The notes beneath the pieces are model-generated. The model saw only the letters and a list, made by a program, of their open reading frames with translations, ran no database searches and was not told where the DNA came from. A program made the translations under genes and the position numbers. Positions 47,010 to 55,220 of a stretch of DNA of 55,220 bases are shown here, one piece after another. Source of the DNA: Fuerstiella sp. (GTDB lineage Bacteria > Planctomycetota > Planctomycetia > Planctomycetales > Planctomycetaceae); assembly GCA_029245955.1 (NCBI GenBank), contig JAQWOH010000043.1, positions 325,365 through 380,584 on the forward strand. Direction: 5' to 3'. Position 1 is the stretch's first letter. Each line of letters opens with the position of its first letter.

Positions 47010-48506
47010 ATGAACCCAACACTGGCATCAAATCTGTTTGACCAGCTGTCGCACGGTTATCGGATCGATCACCGATTCGGCCCCGTCTACGACCACGCGC
47101 CGGCAGGAGCAGATGACCTCAACGTTATTCGAGGCATAGATACACGCGAAGCCGTCACGCTGAACAGACTGGGAGTCTACTTCCTTCGACAGATCGCGTT
47201 GTGGGAACAGAGTGAGATCTGCGAGTTCGCCAATGAGCTGGGTATGAGTCCTTCAGCCTTGAAAGATGGACAATGGGTGGAACAGGCTCGGAATCTGTGT
47301 CGTCCGCGATCGTCGGGACCTTCCAACAATTTTCGTCACATGCCCGCGTCACTCGTGCGCACCGTAACGATGCTGGGCTGCGCACTTCTTGTTGGCTGCC
47401 TGTTCGTGTACTGGCTTGGCATTCAGTCCAACCCGCCGATTCGTGGCCTGCTGGCAGCCGACATTACGTCGTTGCGCGTCCCCGCGGAGGCAAGGCTGTT
47501 GAAAACCAACGTCAGTCCGGGCGACGAAGTATTCTCCGGAGACAGCCTTCTGACTCTCGAGAAAACAGAATACCTGGAAACGATTTCTGTACATGAGCAG
47601 CGGGTACGTGAATTGGACCAACGACTGCGACAGGCCGATGCTCAGGCAGCATTGGACCTGGAATGGCGAACCCGCGAACTGGATCATGAACTCTCTGAGG
47701 TCCGGACGCGAGCACATCTGATTCAGGAGGTAAAACGGACGCCGACGGAACAGTTTCGTTCAGCGTCTCTGAAATACAGTCGACACATCGCTACTGGAAC
47801 CGGCGTATATGCCGTATCAAACGCACGCACCCTGACCAGTAGCAATGGATTCCCCAACCCGATGATTTTCGTCAGCGGTGAATCCGGCCAGTCCTCCATC
47901 GACGTTCCCCGACCGCCGTTTTTGCCTGCCCCCGCTCGTTCGCGGACCGTCCAGGCATCGGAAGGCAATGGCGAGACGGTCCTGAGTATTGAAGCCCAAA
48001 ACGTGGAAATGCGTTTGCAGAAACTGGAGGAACTGAGAGAAGTTCTGCCGCAGCAGGTTCGACGAGCCGCTGGAGTAGAAAGTATTCGTATTCAGTTCGA
48101 CGAAGCTTCTCAGCGACTGGCAGACCTGATATCGCTCAGCCGCGAAGTGGACGTTATCTGTCCGGCACACGGCAAGATCGGACTAGTGCGATACAAAGTT
48201 GGCGACACGATGTCCACCGGCGAAATCATGTTGAAAATTCTGCACACAGATCGACGCTATGTGCTGTTGAACCTGCCGACTCACCGAGTCCACGAAATCG
48301 AACCGGGCACATCAGTTGCCCTGATATTTCCGGGGAACGATCGATATCGCGGAAAGGTGTCCAACCTGCCCATGCTGGCCGAAGCCGCTGTCCTGGATGG
48401 CCAAAGCGTGGCGACCGTACGCGTGGAACCGTGCGACAAACTGTGGCCGGAAATCCCGATTGGCAGTCAGATCGATGTACTACTGAATGACGATCGAGTG
48501 TTTTGA
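47010..48506 (+). CDS. HhH - transmembrane - HlyD-type membrane fusion protein
   Basis: A 498-residue protein of unusual architecture. Residues 35-97 form a helix-hairpin-helix-type segment (LNVIRGIDTREAVTLNRLGVYFLRQIA), residues 116-137 one transmembrane helix, and the rest is a membrane-fusion protein: lipoyl-like half motif (VSPGDEVFSGDSLLTLE), a long coiled coil (about residues 195-240 and 330-385), the second half motif (GKIGLVRYKVGDTMSTGE) and a C-terminal beta domain. Such proteins link an inner-membrane exporter to the outer layers, here perhaps for polysaccharide since sugar-nucleotide genes follow. No ABC partner is within the window. A GGGAGG site precedes the ATG. Confidence 0.8.
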   Translation: MNPTLASNLFDQLSHGYRIDHRFGPVYDHAPAGADDLNVIRGIDTREAVTLNRLGVYFLRQIALWEQSEICEFANELGMSPSALKDGQWVEQARNLCRPRSSGPSNNFRHMPASLVRTVTMLGCALLVGCLFVYWLGIQSNPPIRGLLAADITSLRVPAEARLLKTNVSPGDEVFSGDSLLTLEKTEYLETISVHEQRVRELDQRLRQADAQAALDLEWRTRELDHELSEVRTRAHLIQEVKRTPTEQFRSASLKYSRHIATGTGVYAVSNARTLTSSNGFPNPMIFVSGESGQSSIDVPRPPFLPAPARSRTVQASEGNGETVLSIEAQNVEMRLQKLEELREVLPQQVRRAAGVESIRIQFDEASQRLADLISLSREVDVICPAHGKIGLVRYKVGDTMSTGEIMLKILHTDRRYVLLNLPTHRVHEIEPGTSVALIFPGNDRYRGKVSNLPMLAEAAVLDGQSVATVRVEPCDKLWPEIPIGSQIDVLLNDDRVF

Positions 48507-48634
48507 TATTCGCAACACTGCGAGATGCAACGAAGGACTCGCCGACACACCGGGGCGATGGTTGCTGAACACTTCAGACGAAAAGACGGACGGGGATGTA
48601 CGTACCACCTGTCGTTTTCCGATGAACGATCGTT

Positions 48635-49198
48635 CTACAACAGTTCGATATCAGCTTCGTCAATTGTGATGGATGCTCCCTGCTGCAGAAAATTGACCAT
48701 AATGGTCAGCCGATGCTGACTGTTCACCTGGGTTATGGTCCCTGTCAGCTCCCGTTCCTTCAGCGGGCCGCGAATGATTCTGGCACGTTGACCGACAACA
48801 GGACGAACTTCCGCCCGCAGGTCTTCACCATGCTCTACCAGCAGACGAACCTGGCACAGATCTGTGACCAGCTGGCCCGCATCACTAACGTCGATCACCT
48901 TCGAAATACACCCGGTGGCCACCGCGTTGTAGCGATCCTCCTCGGTGCCGTACACGAATACGTATCCGGCGAACAGAGGCATATAGCTGGTGCGAATACG
49001 ACCTTGAGGCGACCTCGATCGATTCGGTACCATGGGGCCGTAATGGGCGATATTTTGTGCCCGCAACCGTCGCATCAGGTCTTTTTCGCGGCGCGACAGA
49101 GTGTACATCGCAAACCACTGACCGGCAGGGCTGACCTCGGCAGAGTTTTCGAGCAGTTCTTCCGGGTAAAGGTCCGGTTCCTTTTTCAGGATTGGCAT
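48635..49198 (-). CDS. NusG/RfaH-family transcription elongation factor, paralogue type
   Basis: A 187-residue protein with the NusG N-terminal domain (WFAMYTLSRREKDLMRRLRAQNI, PLFAGYVFVYG) and a KOW-like C-terminal end (VVGQRARIIRGPLKERELTGTITQVN). It is a paralogue rather than housekeeping NusG, as there is no ribosomal-protein neighbourhood and the sequence carries the RfaH/UpxY-like pattern. Specialised NusG paralogues prevent premature termination in long polysaccharide operons; the surrounding sugar genes fit this (inference). Transcribed opposite to the neighbours on both sides; 128 bases separate its stop from the HlyD-like gene's. Confidence 0.85.
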   Translation of the reverse strand: MPILKKEPDLYPEELLENSAEVSPAGQWFAMYTLSRREKDLMRRLRAQNIAHYGPMVPNRSRSPQGRIRTSYMPLFAGYVFVYGTEEDRYNAVATGCISKVIDVSDAGQLVTDLCQVRLLVEHGEDLRAEVRPVVGQRARIIRGPLKERELTGTITQVNSQHRLTIMVNFLQQGASITIDEADIELL

Positions 49199-49354
49199 TT
49201 GCCGCTACATCCGTGGCCGTAATCAGAAACGTCCAGCAGCTTCGCAGAATAACGAGCAGTCTGGAGCGGATATTTCAGACTTGTACATAACACGTTTGGA
49301 TTGGCAAGTCGATCATCGGTTTGGATTTGTTAGAAGACACAAAGGTTTTCTAGG

Positions 49355-50224
49355 ATGTTTGTTATTCTGGGCGGGAACGGGTATGTCGGAAGCGCATTTC
49401 AAAGATCGCTGTCGGCAGCCGGACAGGAATTCACAGTCAAATCACGTGCGCAGAACGACCACTCCACACATGATTCTCTACTGAAGTGCCTGAGAGAAAC
49501 GCACGCAACGTTTGTGATTAACGCAGCCGGTTACACTGGGCGCCCCAACGTTGATGCCTGTGAAATAAACAAAGCGGAATGCCTGGCGGGCAATGCCGTA
49601 TTGCCCGGTACAGTTCGGGAAGTGTGCGAACATCTGAAATTACCGTGGGGACACGTATCATCGGGGTGTATTTACACTGGTTCCAAGCCTGATGACACGG
49701 GCTTTACGGAGGACGACGCCCCTAACTTTTCGTTTCGGCAGAACAACTGCAGTTTCTATTCCGGATGCAAGGCTCTGGGAGAAGAAGTACTGTCAGGGGC
49801 CGAACGCTGTTTTATCTGGCGGCTGCGCATACCGTTTGATGAACATGATTCACCACGCAACTACATATCTAAAATGCTCAGGTATGACCGATTGCTGCAT
49901 GCGACCAATAGTCTTTCAGAGCTGACAGAATTTGCGAATGCCTGCATAGCCTGCTGGGTGAATCGTGTTGACTTTGGAATATATAACCTGACCAATCCCG
50001 GATGTATCACGACGGGTGAAGTGGTGGACATGATCATCCGGCACGGCCTGTCGGACAAACAGTTTTCGTTCTTTCGGTCAGAAGAGGACTTCATGCAACA
50101 GGCCGCCGCAACGCCTCGATCCAACTGCGTTCTCGATGTCAGCAAAGCCATGGCGGCGGGGTTGCCGTTGAGCCCCGTCCATGTCGCTGTTGAAAGAGCA
50201 CTGAAAAACTGGAAATCCGGCTGA
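49355..50224 (+). CDS. Sugar-nucleotide reductase (RfbD-like SDR)
   Basis: A 289-residue extended-SDR protein. NAD(P)-binding GGNGYVGSAF (residues 6-15), NAAGYTGRPNVDACE (56-70), and Tyr135/Lys139 in YSGCK, plus a substrate loop near residue 150, resemble dTDP-4-dehydrorhamnose reductases. Because rfbB and rfbA follow on the same strand, it may act on the dTDP-4-keto sugar made there. No rfbC epimerase is seen, so the final sugar could be something other than rhamnose. TAGG stands close to the ATG. Confidence 0.75.
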   Translation: MFVILGGNGYVGSAFQRSLSAAGQEFTVKSRAQNDHSTHDSLLKCLRETHATFVINAAGYTGRPNVDACEINKAECLAGNAVLPGTVREVCEHLKLPWGHVSSGCIYTGSKPDDTGFTEDDAPNFSFRQNNCSFYSGCKALGEEVLSGAERCFIWRLRIPFDEHDSPRNYISKMLRYDRLLHATNSLSELTEFANACIACWVNRVDFGIYNLTNPGCITTGEVVDMIIRHGLSDKQFSFFRSEEDFMQQAAATPRSNCVLDVSKAMAAGLPLSPVHVAVERALKNWKSG

Positions 50225-50367
50225 AGTTATTCCTTCTTTCGTCGTCATCTTCGTACGTTCATATATTCAGTTTCCAGTCGAAGCGAATCGACTGGTTCCA
50301 AATGTCAGCCGAATCGGACCGTTGGGGACAAATCGGCTGCGGCGATGCCGCGTTGAAGGCCGCGAAT

Positions 50368-51426
50368 ATGAAGACACTTTTGGTCACGGGTGGGGCAGGG
50401 TTCATCGGCAGCTGTTTTGTTCGACGCGCCGTCGGTCGTTCAGACACGGCGATCATCAACCTCGACAAACTGACGTATGCCGGCAATCCGGATTCGCTGC
50501 CGGAATCTGACGGCCTGAACCACCGACTGGTGCAGGGCGACATTGGTGACCGGGAACTGGTGAGATCGCTGCTGGCCGAGCATCAGCCGGTGGCCATTGT
50601 TAATTTTGCTGCCGAATCTCATGTTGATCGCTCCATCGACGGCCCGCTGGATTTTGTACAGACAAACGTGTTGGGTACGTGTCGACTGCTGGAGGAGGTC
50701 CGCGCGTACGTGGCAAAACTTGACGATGTCGCCAGACAGGCATTCCGTTTTCTGCACGTCTCTACTGACGAAGTCTACGGTTCTCTGGGTGCCACAGGGT
50801 TATTCACAGAGGGCACCCCGTATGCACCAAACAGTCCGTACTCCGCCTCAAAAGCGGCGTCCGACCATTTTGTCAGAGCCTACCTGCACACCTACGGTCT
50901 GCCCAGCGTGATGACCAACTGCAGCAATAACTACGGCCCCTGTCAGTTTCCGGAGAAGCTGATTCCCCTGATGATTCTGAACGCTTTGGAGGGCAAGCCA
51001 CTTCCGGTATATGGTGACGGCATGAACATACGCGACTGGCTTTATGTCGAAGATCACTGCAGCGCCATTGAAACGGTTCTTGCAAACGGTCGTGTTGGTG
51101 AGTGCTACAACGTCGGAGGCAATAACGAAAAAACGAATCTCGACATCGTCACAACGGTATGTCGTACGGTCGACAGATTGTGCCCGCACGCGCCGCAAAC
51201 GCCCTGTGAATCACTCATCACATACGTTGCTGATCGGCCAGGCCACGACCGTCGCTACGCCATTGATGCTTCCAGGATCAGAATGGAACTTGGCTGGCAG
51301 CCCACTCAGGACTTCGCCAGCGGAATCGAAAAGACGGTTCAATGGTATGTCGATAATCCAAACTGGGTGGAACGTGTACACAGCGGCGACTATCGTCGCG
51401 AAAGACTGGGACTGGAATCCAAATGA
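50368..51426 (+). CDS. rfbB: dTDP-glucose 4,6-dehydratase
   Basis: Converts dTDP-glucose to dTDP-4-keto-6-deoxyglucose. The 352-residue protein has TGGAGFIGS (residues 7-15), DKLTYAGN (33-40), STDEVYG with Thr133, Asp134 and Glu135, and the YxxxK pair Tyr158/Lys162, all expected. The ATG at 50368 with AAGG upstream starts the cofactor domain; a frame from 50302 adds 22 non-homologous residues. Its stop overlaps the rfbA start by four bases (ATGA), so they are coupled. Confidence 0.96.
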   Translation: MKTLLVTGGAGFIGSCFVRRAVGRSDTAIINLDKLTYAGNPDSLPESDGLNHRLVQGDIGDRELVRSLLAEHQPVAIVNFAAESHVDRSIDGPLDFVQTNVLGTCRLLEEVRAYVAKLDDVARQAFRFLHVSTDEVYGSLGATGLFTEGTPYAPNSPYSASKAASDHFVRAYLHTYGLPSVMTNCSNNYGPCQFPEKLIPLMILNALEGKPLPVYGDGMNIRDWLYVEDHCSAIETVLANGRVGECYNVGGNNEKTNLDIVTTVCRTVDRLCPHAPQTPCESLITYVADRPGHDRRYAIDASRIRMELGWQPTQDFASGIEKTVQWYVDNPNWVERVHSGDYRRERLGLESK

Positions 51427-52307
51427 GTTATTTCAAAAAAGGGATCGTGCTGGCTGGCGGCACGGGATCGCGTCTGTTTCCGTTGACGCTTGGGATCAGC
51501 AAACAGATGGCACCGGTTTATGACAAACCGATGATCTACTACCCGCTGTCGACGCTGATGCTCGCGGGCATTCAGGATGTCTTGATTATATCCTCGCCAA
51601 GAGACCTGGGCGGGTTTAAAAAGTTGCTTAGTGATGGTTCGCAGTGGGGGATGAAATTTTCCTTTGCTGAACAGGAAAATCCAGAGGGCCTTGCTCAGGC
51701 GTTCGTTTTGGGCGCAGAATTTGTCGGCGAACAGCACGTTGCCCTGGTATTGGGCGACAACATTTTTTACGGCCGAGGCTTTCAGGAAATCCTCAACAGT
51801 GCAGCGTCCCAGCAGCACGGTGCCACGATCTTCGGTTACGAAGTTCGTGACCCCGAGCGCTACGGCGTTGTCGAATTTGATACTGACGGCAGAGCCATTT
51901 CACTGGACGAAAAACCGGAGAAACCACGATCCAACTTCGCCATTCCGGGCCTCTATTTCTATGACAACGACGTCGTTGAAATCTCTCGGAATCTGAAACC
52001 GTCGCCACGCGGTGAACTGGAAATCACGGATGTGAATCGCGAGTACATGCGTTGCGGTCGGCTGAACGTGGAAACGTTGTCTCGAGGATTTGCGTGGCTC
52101 GACACTGGCACGCACGATTCATTGCTGGATGCTGGAAATTTCGTAGCGGCAATCGAAAAACGAATGGGACTTAAGATTTCCTGTCCGGAGGAAATCGCAC
52201 TGCGTCGTGGATTTATTGACCATAATCAGCTGCGGAGTCTTGCCGCGGACTACAAGAACGAGTACGGCGAGTATCTGCAGCATGTGGCCGGCCGCCCGAT
52301 TTCCTGA
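51423..52307 (+). CDS. rfbA: Glucose-1-phosphate thymidylyltransferase
   Basis: Forms dTDP-glucose from dTTP and glucose-1-phosphate. The 294-residue protein has the nucleotide-binding [13 protein letters not shown] (residues 10-22), the catalytic Lys in [25 protein letters not shown] for Mg binding, and [20 protein letters not shown], all at family positions. Coupled to rfbB. Together the two enzymes supply the entry step of dTDP-deoxysugars for surface glycans. Confidence 0.97.
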   Translation: MSYFKKGIVLAGGTGSRLFPLTLGISKQMAPVYDKPMIYYPLSTLMLAGIQDVLIISSPRDLGGFKKLLSDGSQWGMKFSFAEQENPEGLAQAFVLGAEFVGEQHVALVLGDNIFYGRGFQEILNSAASQQHGATIFGYEVRDPERYGVVEFDTDGRAISLDEKPEKPRSNFAIPGLYFYDNDVVEISRNLKPSPRGELEITDVNREYMRCGRLNVETLSRGFAWLDTGTHDSLLDAGNFVAAIEKRMGLKISCPEEIALRRGFIDHNQLRSLAADYKNEYGEYLQHVAGRPIS

Positions 52308-52423
52308 CACACAGCGAAGACAGCTATGTGGCAGGGCAGGAACGATCTGAACGCGGTATGAACCGAATTGTCCTTACCGGGGTGAACACCGGTCATATAT
52401 TGGGCAGAGCAGGGGCCTTTGTA

Positions 52424-52461
52424 TTTGCGCCACGACGGATTTGCGCCACGACGGATTTGCC
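52424..52461. repeat. 16-bp tandem duplication in the rfbA / redoxin convergent gap
   Basis: The unit tttgcgccacgacgga occurs at 52424-52439 and again at 52440-52455, with tttgcc continuing to 52461, just beside the stop codon (52461-52463) of the following minus-strand gene. It could be a slippage remnant or part of a mutual terminator; the copies do not fold on themselves. Confidence 0.7.
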
Positions 52462-53780
52462 TAATTGGCGTCGGCCGCGCGAATCTGGGCGACCAGCACG
52501 TCATCCAGTTCTTTCAGGCCCTGCTGACGGTCAATTTCATAAAAACCGCTGTGATAATGAGTGATCCTGCCCTCTGGAGAAAGTACGACCCACAGTGGCA
52601 GCTGACCGTCGGAAACGCGCGGATCACCAAGTTCACGAAGCAGTGACCCGTCGTCGTAGCCGATACGATAGCTCAGGTTCATGAACTCTGCCAGCTTTCT
52701 GGCCGTCCGCTGACCAAGCCGAGTCGTCTCGCTTTGCTGCAGCGCCTGGTTCATGGCGACTCCGACCACTTCCACATTCATCGGCTTATACCTGTTGTAC
52801 AAAAACTCCAGATAGCCAACCTGACCGTACGGTTCGGACAGCGGTTTTTCGGCGTACTTCCAGAAGTGCAGTACCACAACTTTTCCGCGCAGCGATGAAG
52901 ACGGAAGGTTACCACCGCCAACCAGATTCAACGAGAACTCCGGTGACACACGGCCCAGCAGCTGCTTCTGCCGATTCATTGTCCGGGAGATCCGGCGAGC
53001 CTGCTGTTCAACATTGCGGCGAATTCTCAAAACGGACTCCTGTAACGGCGTTTCAGCGGCAAGCATCGTCAGCGATGCCAACTGAGACTTCGAGTCGGCA
53101 ACCTGTCGTGGAGACAATTCCGACAGCTGGGTATCCGGTCTGCGGTTCAGAGCTGCCTGTAGTTTCAGAAGCTCGGAACGCAGCTGCCCAACGCGGTCAG
53201 ACAGATTATCAGCCAGGGTTTCAGAAGAGGTTTGCTTCAGTGTAAGTTCAAAACGAACACCCTGTCCCATGAAGACATCCTGAGTGGCAGTGAGCAGTGC
53301 CCCTGATTCCCGGGAAACCTTCATCAACTGCCGCCGCCCTCGTCGTTCACGTGATTCAATCGTCCATGCAGCATCGTCGCCAGGCTGACTGGCCGTGATC
53401 TCGTAACTCCAGTCGCTGGCAGTCCATTGACTGCCGACCGCTGCATCATTCGGTACGGCCAGAGAAAGTGATGGCAACCGCAACGTGTAGGAACTACCGT
53501 CGTAGTCGTAGATCAGATGAGGTGCAACGCCGTTCGTCGCCACCTGCCCAAAGCTCTCCGGCCAGGGGCACCCGTCGCGTTCATCGTCCAGAACCGCAAA
53601 GAAAGGTGCGACACCGTCGTCCAGCAACAGTGCCTCAAAACGTCTCAGTATCTGAGACTCGCCGCGGGCCTGCTGGGAAAGTGCTCCTGAAAACCGCACG
53701 ACCTTCAGGCCGTCAGCCTGAGCATTGGCGACGAGGATGAGCGGTGTTATGAACAGGACCAGAGCACGGAAACAAGTCAT
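52461..53780 (-). CDS. Secreted TlpA/redoxin-fold protein without CxxC
   Basis: A 439-residue protein with signal peptide (FRALVLFITPLILVANAQA). Residues 30-270 are a large N-terminal region, including a coiled-coil-like helical part (about 190-270). Residues about 275-435 are a TlpA-like thioredoxin fold: FSLNLVGGG, GKVVVLHFW, the cis-Pro segment LPLWVV (Pro395) and GRITHYHSGF. The motif that should be WCxPC reads WKYAEKPL (307-314), so both redox cysteines are absent. An AGGAG ribosome site precedes the ATG. Function unknown, probably non-catalytic. Confidence 0.8.
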   Translation of the reverse strand: MTCFRALVLFITPLILVANAQADGLKVVRFSGALSQQARGESQILRRFEALLLDDGVAPFFAVLDDERDGCPWPESFGQVATNGVAPHLIYDYDGSSYTLRLPSLSLAVPNDAAVGSQWTASDWSYEITASQPGDDAAWTIESRERRGRRQLMKVSRESGALLTATQDVFMGQGVRFELTLKQTSSETLADNLSDRVGQLRSELLKLQAALNRRPDTQLSELSPRQVADSKSQLASLTMLAAETPLQESVLRIRRNVEQQARRISRTMNRQKQLLGRVSPEFSLNLVGGGNLPSSSLRGKVVVLHFWKYAEKPLSEPYGQVGYLEFLYNRYKPMNVEVVGVAMNQALQQSETTRLGQRTARKLAEFMNLSYRIGYDDGSLLRELGDPRVSDGQLPLWVVLSPEGRITHYHSGFYEIDRQQGLKELDDVLVAQIRAADAN

Positions 53781-54128
53781 TATCTGCTCCTGGAGAGAGA
53801 ATTATTGACGGCAGGGTGGTAATCGACTGTCGGAAAGATCTGCAAAGCGTGCCAGAACTATGTCAGAATTGAAACTTCTTGGCAACGTGGCCCAGCACTC
53901 TGAAATTAACATACGTCAACGGGCCGATTAGGCTTCGCATCAATTCCCAGTGTTCGTTTATAATACAAGTCGGTGCGTAAAGCCCGAATTTTGAGGATCG
54001 GCGACTGCTTCTTGTCGTCTTGTGCTTATTATTGTACGCATCAACGAACATGGTTCTTCCCGAAGATCATGTCGCTGTCCGCGCCACGTCGGACGTGATT
54101 CAGCGGCTCAATATCAGGAGTGGGTGTT
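53781..54128. promoter_or_regulatory. Divergent intergenic region with a candidate promoter and Shine-Dalgarno
   Basis: A 348-base stretch between the redoxin gene (minus) and the kinase (plus). TATAAT stands at 53959-53964 on the plus strand with a weak TTCGCA at 53934-53939 (19-base spacing), a low-grade promoter for the kinase. AGGAG at 54116-54120 lies eight bases before the GTG start. No coding frame is convincing. Confidence 0.35.
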
Positions 54129-55220
54129 GTGAGTGAAGGACAAATGACCGTCGGCAGTTACGAACTTCGAAATTGCGTCGCTTCCGGTACGTCAACTCAG
54201 ATCTGGGAAGTGGTCGAAGCCGGTACTCCGATGCAGCTGGCGATGAAGCTGATGCTGGATGACGCCCGCAAGGATGCAACCGAAAAATCAGTGCTGAAGC
54301 ATGAATTCAAGGTCGGAAAGTCTCTGGAACATCCAGCCTTTCTTCAATTCCGCGAACTGGAGATGAATCGTGATCACGCGTTCTTCATCATGGATTTCTT
54401 TCGGTCGCCCAGCCTGAAGACTCATATCACCTCAAACCTGGCAGCAATTCAGTCTGTATTTCCGAAAGTGGCAGAATCACTGATACCGGCTTTTCAGTAC
54501 ATGCATGAAAGTGGCTGGCTTCACCGGGACATCAAGCCAGACAACATTCTTGTCAACAAAGCAGGCGAAGTCCGCGTCATCGACTTTTCACTTTCGTCAA
54601 AGGTCATGGGAACTGTCGGCAAGCTGTTGTCCGGGAAGCAAAAATCAATCCAGGGAACCCGCACATATATCGCCCCGGAAACAATCCTGAAAAAGCCTCC
54701 TACGGAACTGACTGACATGTACAGTCTGGGTGTCAGTTTCTTCGAAGTACTGACCGGCCAGCCGCCGTTCGCGGGGGACTCGCCGAACGACCTGTTGAAA
54801 AAACACCTGTCAGAAGATCCTGTTCCACCATCGGTCATTAATCCGAACGTAACGAAAGAACTGGACCGGATTATTCTGCAGATGCTGCAGAAGAACCCGG
54901 CCAAGCGACTGCCCGGCATGCAGGAACTCGCGAGTGCCTTCAGAACCGTAAATTGCTTCGAAGTTAACCCGTTGGAACTGCACGAACGGACGCAAAAGGA
55001 ACTCATACAACAACAGTCAGATTCAGTCGACAAACGCCTGGACAGTCGCGCGGATGCGGATCGGATCGCTAAAGGAATTGCGGCACCGGTCAAACACAAA
55101 AAGAAAGTCAAGATCAGTGAAAAACTGTTGAGGGAAGAAGAACAACGCAAGGCCGCCCTGGCCGCCAAGCAGCAAGGCGGCATGCCACAGCAACCGATGT
55201 ATCAGCCACAGATGCCAATG
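54129..55220 (+). CDS. Serine/threonine protein kinase (3' end outside window)
   Basis: The first 364 codons of a Hanks-type kinase, open to the end of the window. The VAIK Lys is Lys40 (AMKLML), the catalytic loop LHRDIKPDNI (131-140) is intact, the DFG motif reads DFS (152-154), the APE motif is 182-184 and DMYSLG (197-202) follows. The Gly-rich loop is degenerate. After the kinase domain (to about residue 265) comes a charged helical stretch (KHKKKVKISEKLLREEEQ) and then a Gln/Pro/Met-rich tail (QQPMYQPQ) that continues beyond the window. The GTG at 54129 follows AGGAG; an ATG at 54144 is the alternative. Cytosolic start; targets unknown. Confidence 0.9.
   Translation, partial: MSEGQMTVGSYELRNCVASGTSTQIWEVVEAGTPMQLAMKLMLDDARKDATEKSVLKHEFKVGKSLEHPAFLQFRELEMNRDHAFFIMDFFRSPSLKTHITSNLAAIQSVFPKVAESLIPAFQYMHESGWLHRDIKPDNILVNKAGEVRVIDFSLSSKVMGTVGKLLSGKQKSIQGTRTYIAPETILKKPPTELTDMYSLGVSFFEVLTGQPPFAGDSPNDLLKKHLSEDPVPPSVINPNVTKELDRIILQMLQKNPAKRLPGMQELASAFRTVNCFEVNPLELHERTQKELIQQQSDSVDKRLDSRADADRIAKGIAAPVKHKKKVKISEKLLREEEQRKAALAAKQQGGMPQQPMYQPQMPM

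Noticed and set aside
1..55220. tRNA, rRNA, CRISPR array, insertion sequence or origin
   Set aside because: No cloverleaf, regularly spaced repeats, transposase-like protein or DnaA-box cluster was noticed on either strand.

Overview
The window looks like about 55 kb of chromosome from a marine-type planctomycete (Planctomycetaceae-like). This is inferred from gene content: a secreted arylsulfatase, a secreted FG-GAP/VCBS protein, a BNR-repeat exo-sialidase-like protein with a twin-arginine-type leader, a DUF255 thioredoxin protein fused to a DsbD-alpha domain, an AroD-AroE fusion, a PQ-rich serine/threonine kinase, and many lipoproteins and signal peptides of planctomycete style. I saw no tRNA, rRNA, CRISPR array or insertion sequence.

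Layout. 1-675: C-terminal end of a membrane protein. 732-6046 (minus): an RlmN/Cfr-type radical SAM enzyme coupled to a short-chain dehydrogenase, a small basic protein, a PfkB sugar kinase and dxs; ispA (6046-7059) is translationally coupled to dxs, so the two early isoprenoid steps are co-expressed. 7.35-10.89 kb (minus): a cluster of decayed genes (VWA lipoprotein, unknown gene, secreted alpha/beta hydrolase) with several frameshifts, nonsense codons and a 13-bp tandem duplication. 11.2-19.9 kb (plus): a sulfatase, then a secreted/membrane protein with an ABC-2 ATPase and permease, then a HEAT-repeat protein.

19.9-30.7 kb: ppk and ppx (polyphosphate synthesis and breakdown), a zinc-less ROK sugar kinase, an OsmC-like protein on the plus strand, then a tight minus-strand run mutL - aroDE - aroK - prepilin peptidase. 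30.9-34.4 kb: a membrane protein, an M50 protease and murJ. 34.6-38.4 kb: a ribose-type sugar ABC importer (lipoprotein, double ATPase, permease) with a hairpin between the binding-protein and ATPase genes and a palindrome in its upstream region. 38.7-46.4 kb: SirB1-like protein, VCBS protein, BNR protein, PH-domain protein and the DUF255-DsbD protein.

46.4-52.3 kb is the start of a probable exopolysaccharide region. It has a long leader with competing hairpins, a helix-hairpin-helix/transmembrane/HlyD-type fusion, a NusG/RfaH-type elongation factor, a sugar-nucleotide reductase and the coupled pair rfbB-rfbA for dTDP-4-keto-6-deoxyglucose. 52.4-55.2 kb: a thioredoxin-fold protein that has lost its CxxC, and a truncated (by the window edge) serine/threonine kinase.

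Most genes outside 7.3-10.9 kb have intact frames with plausible starts, which makes the decay cluster stand out.
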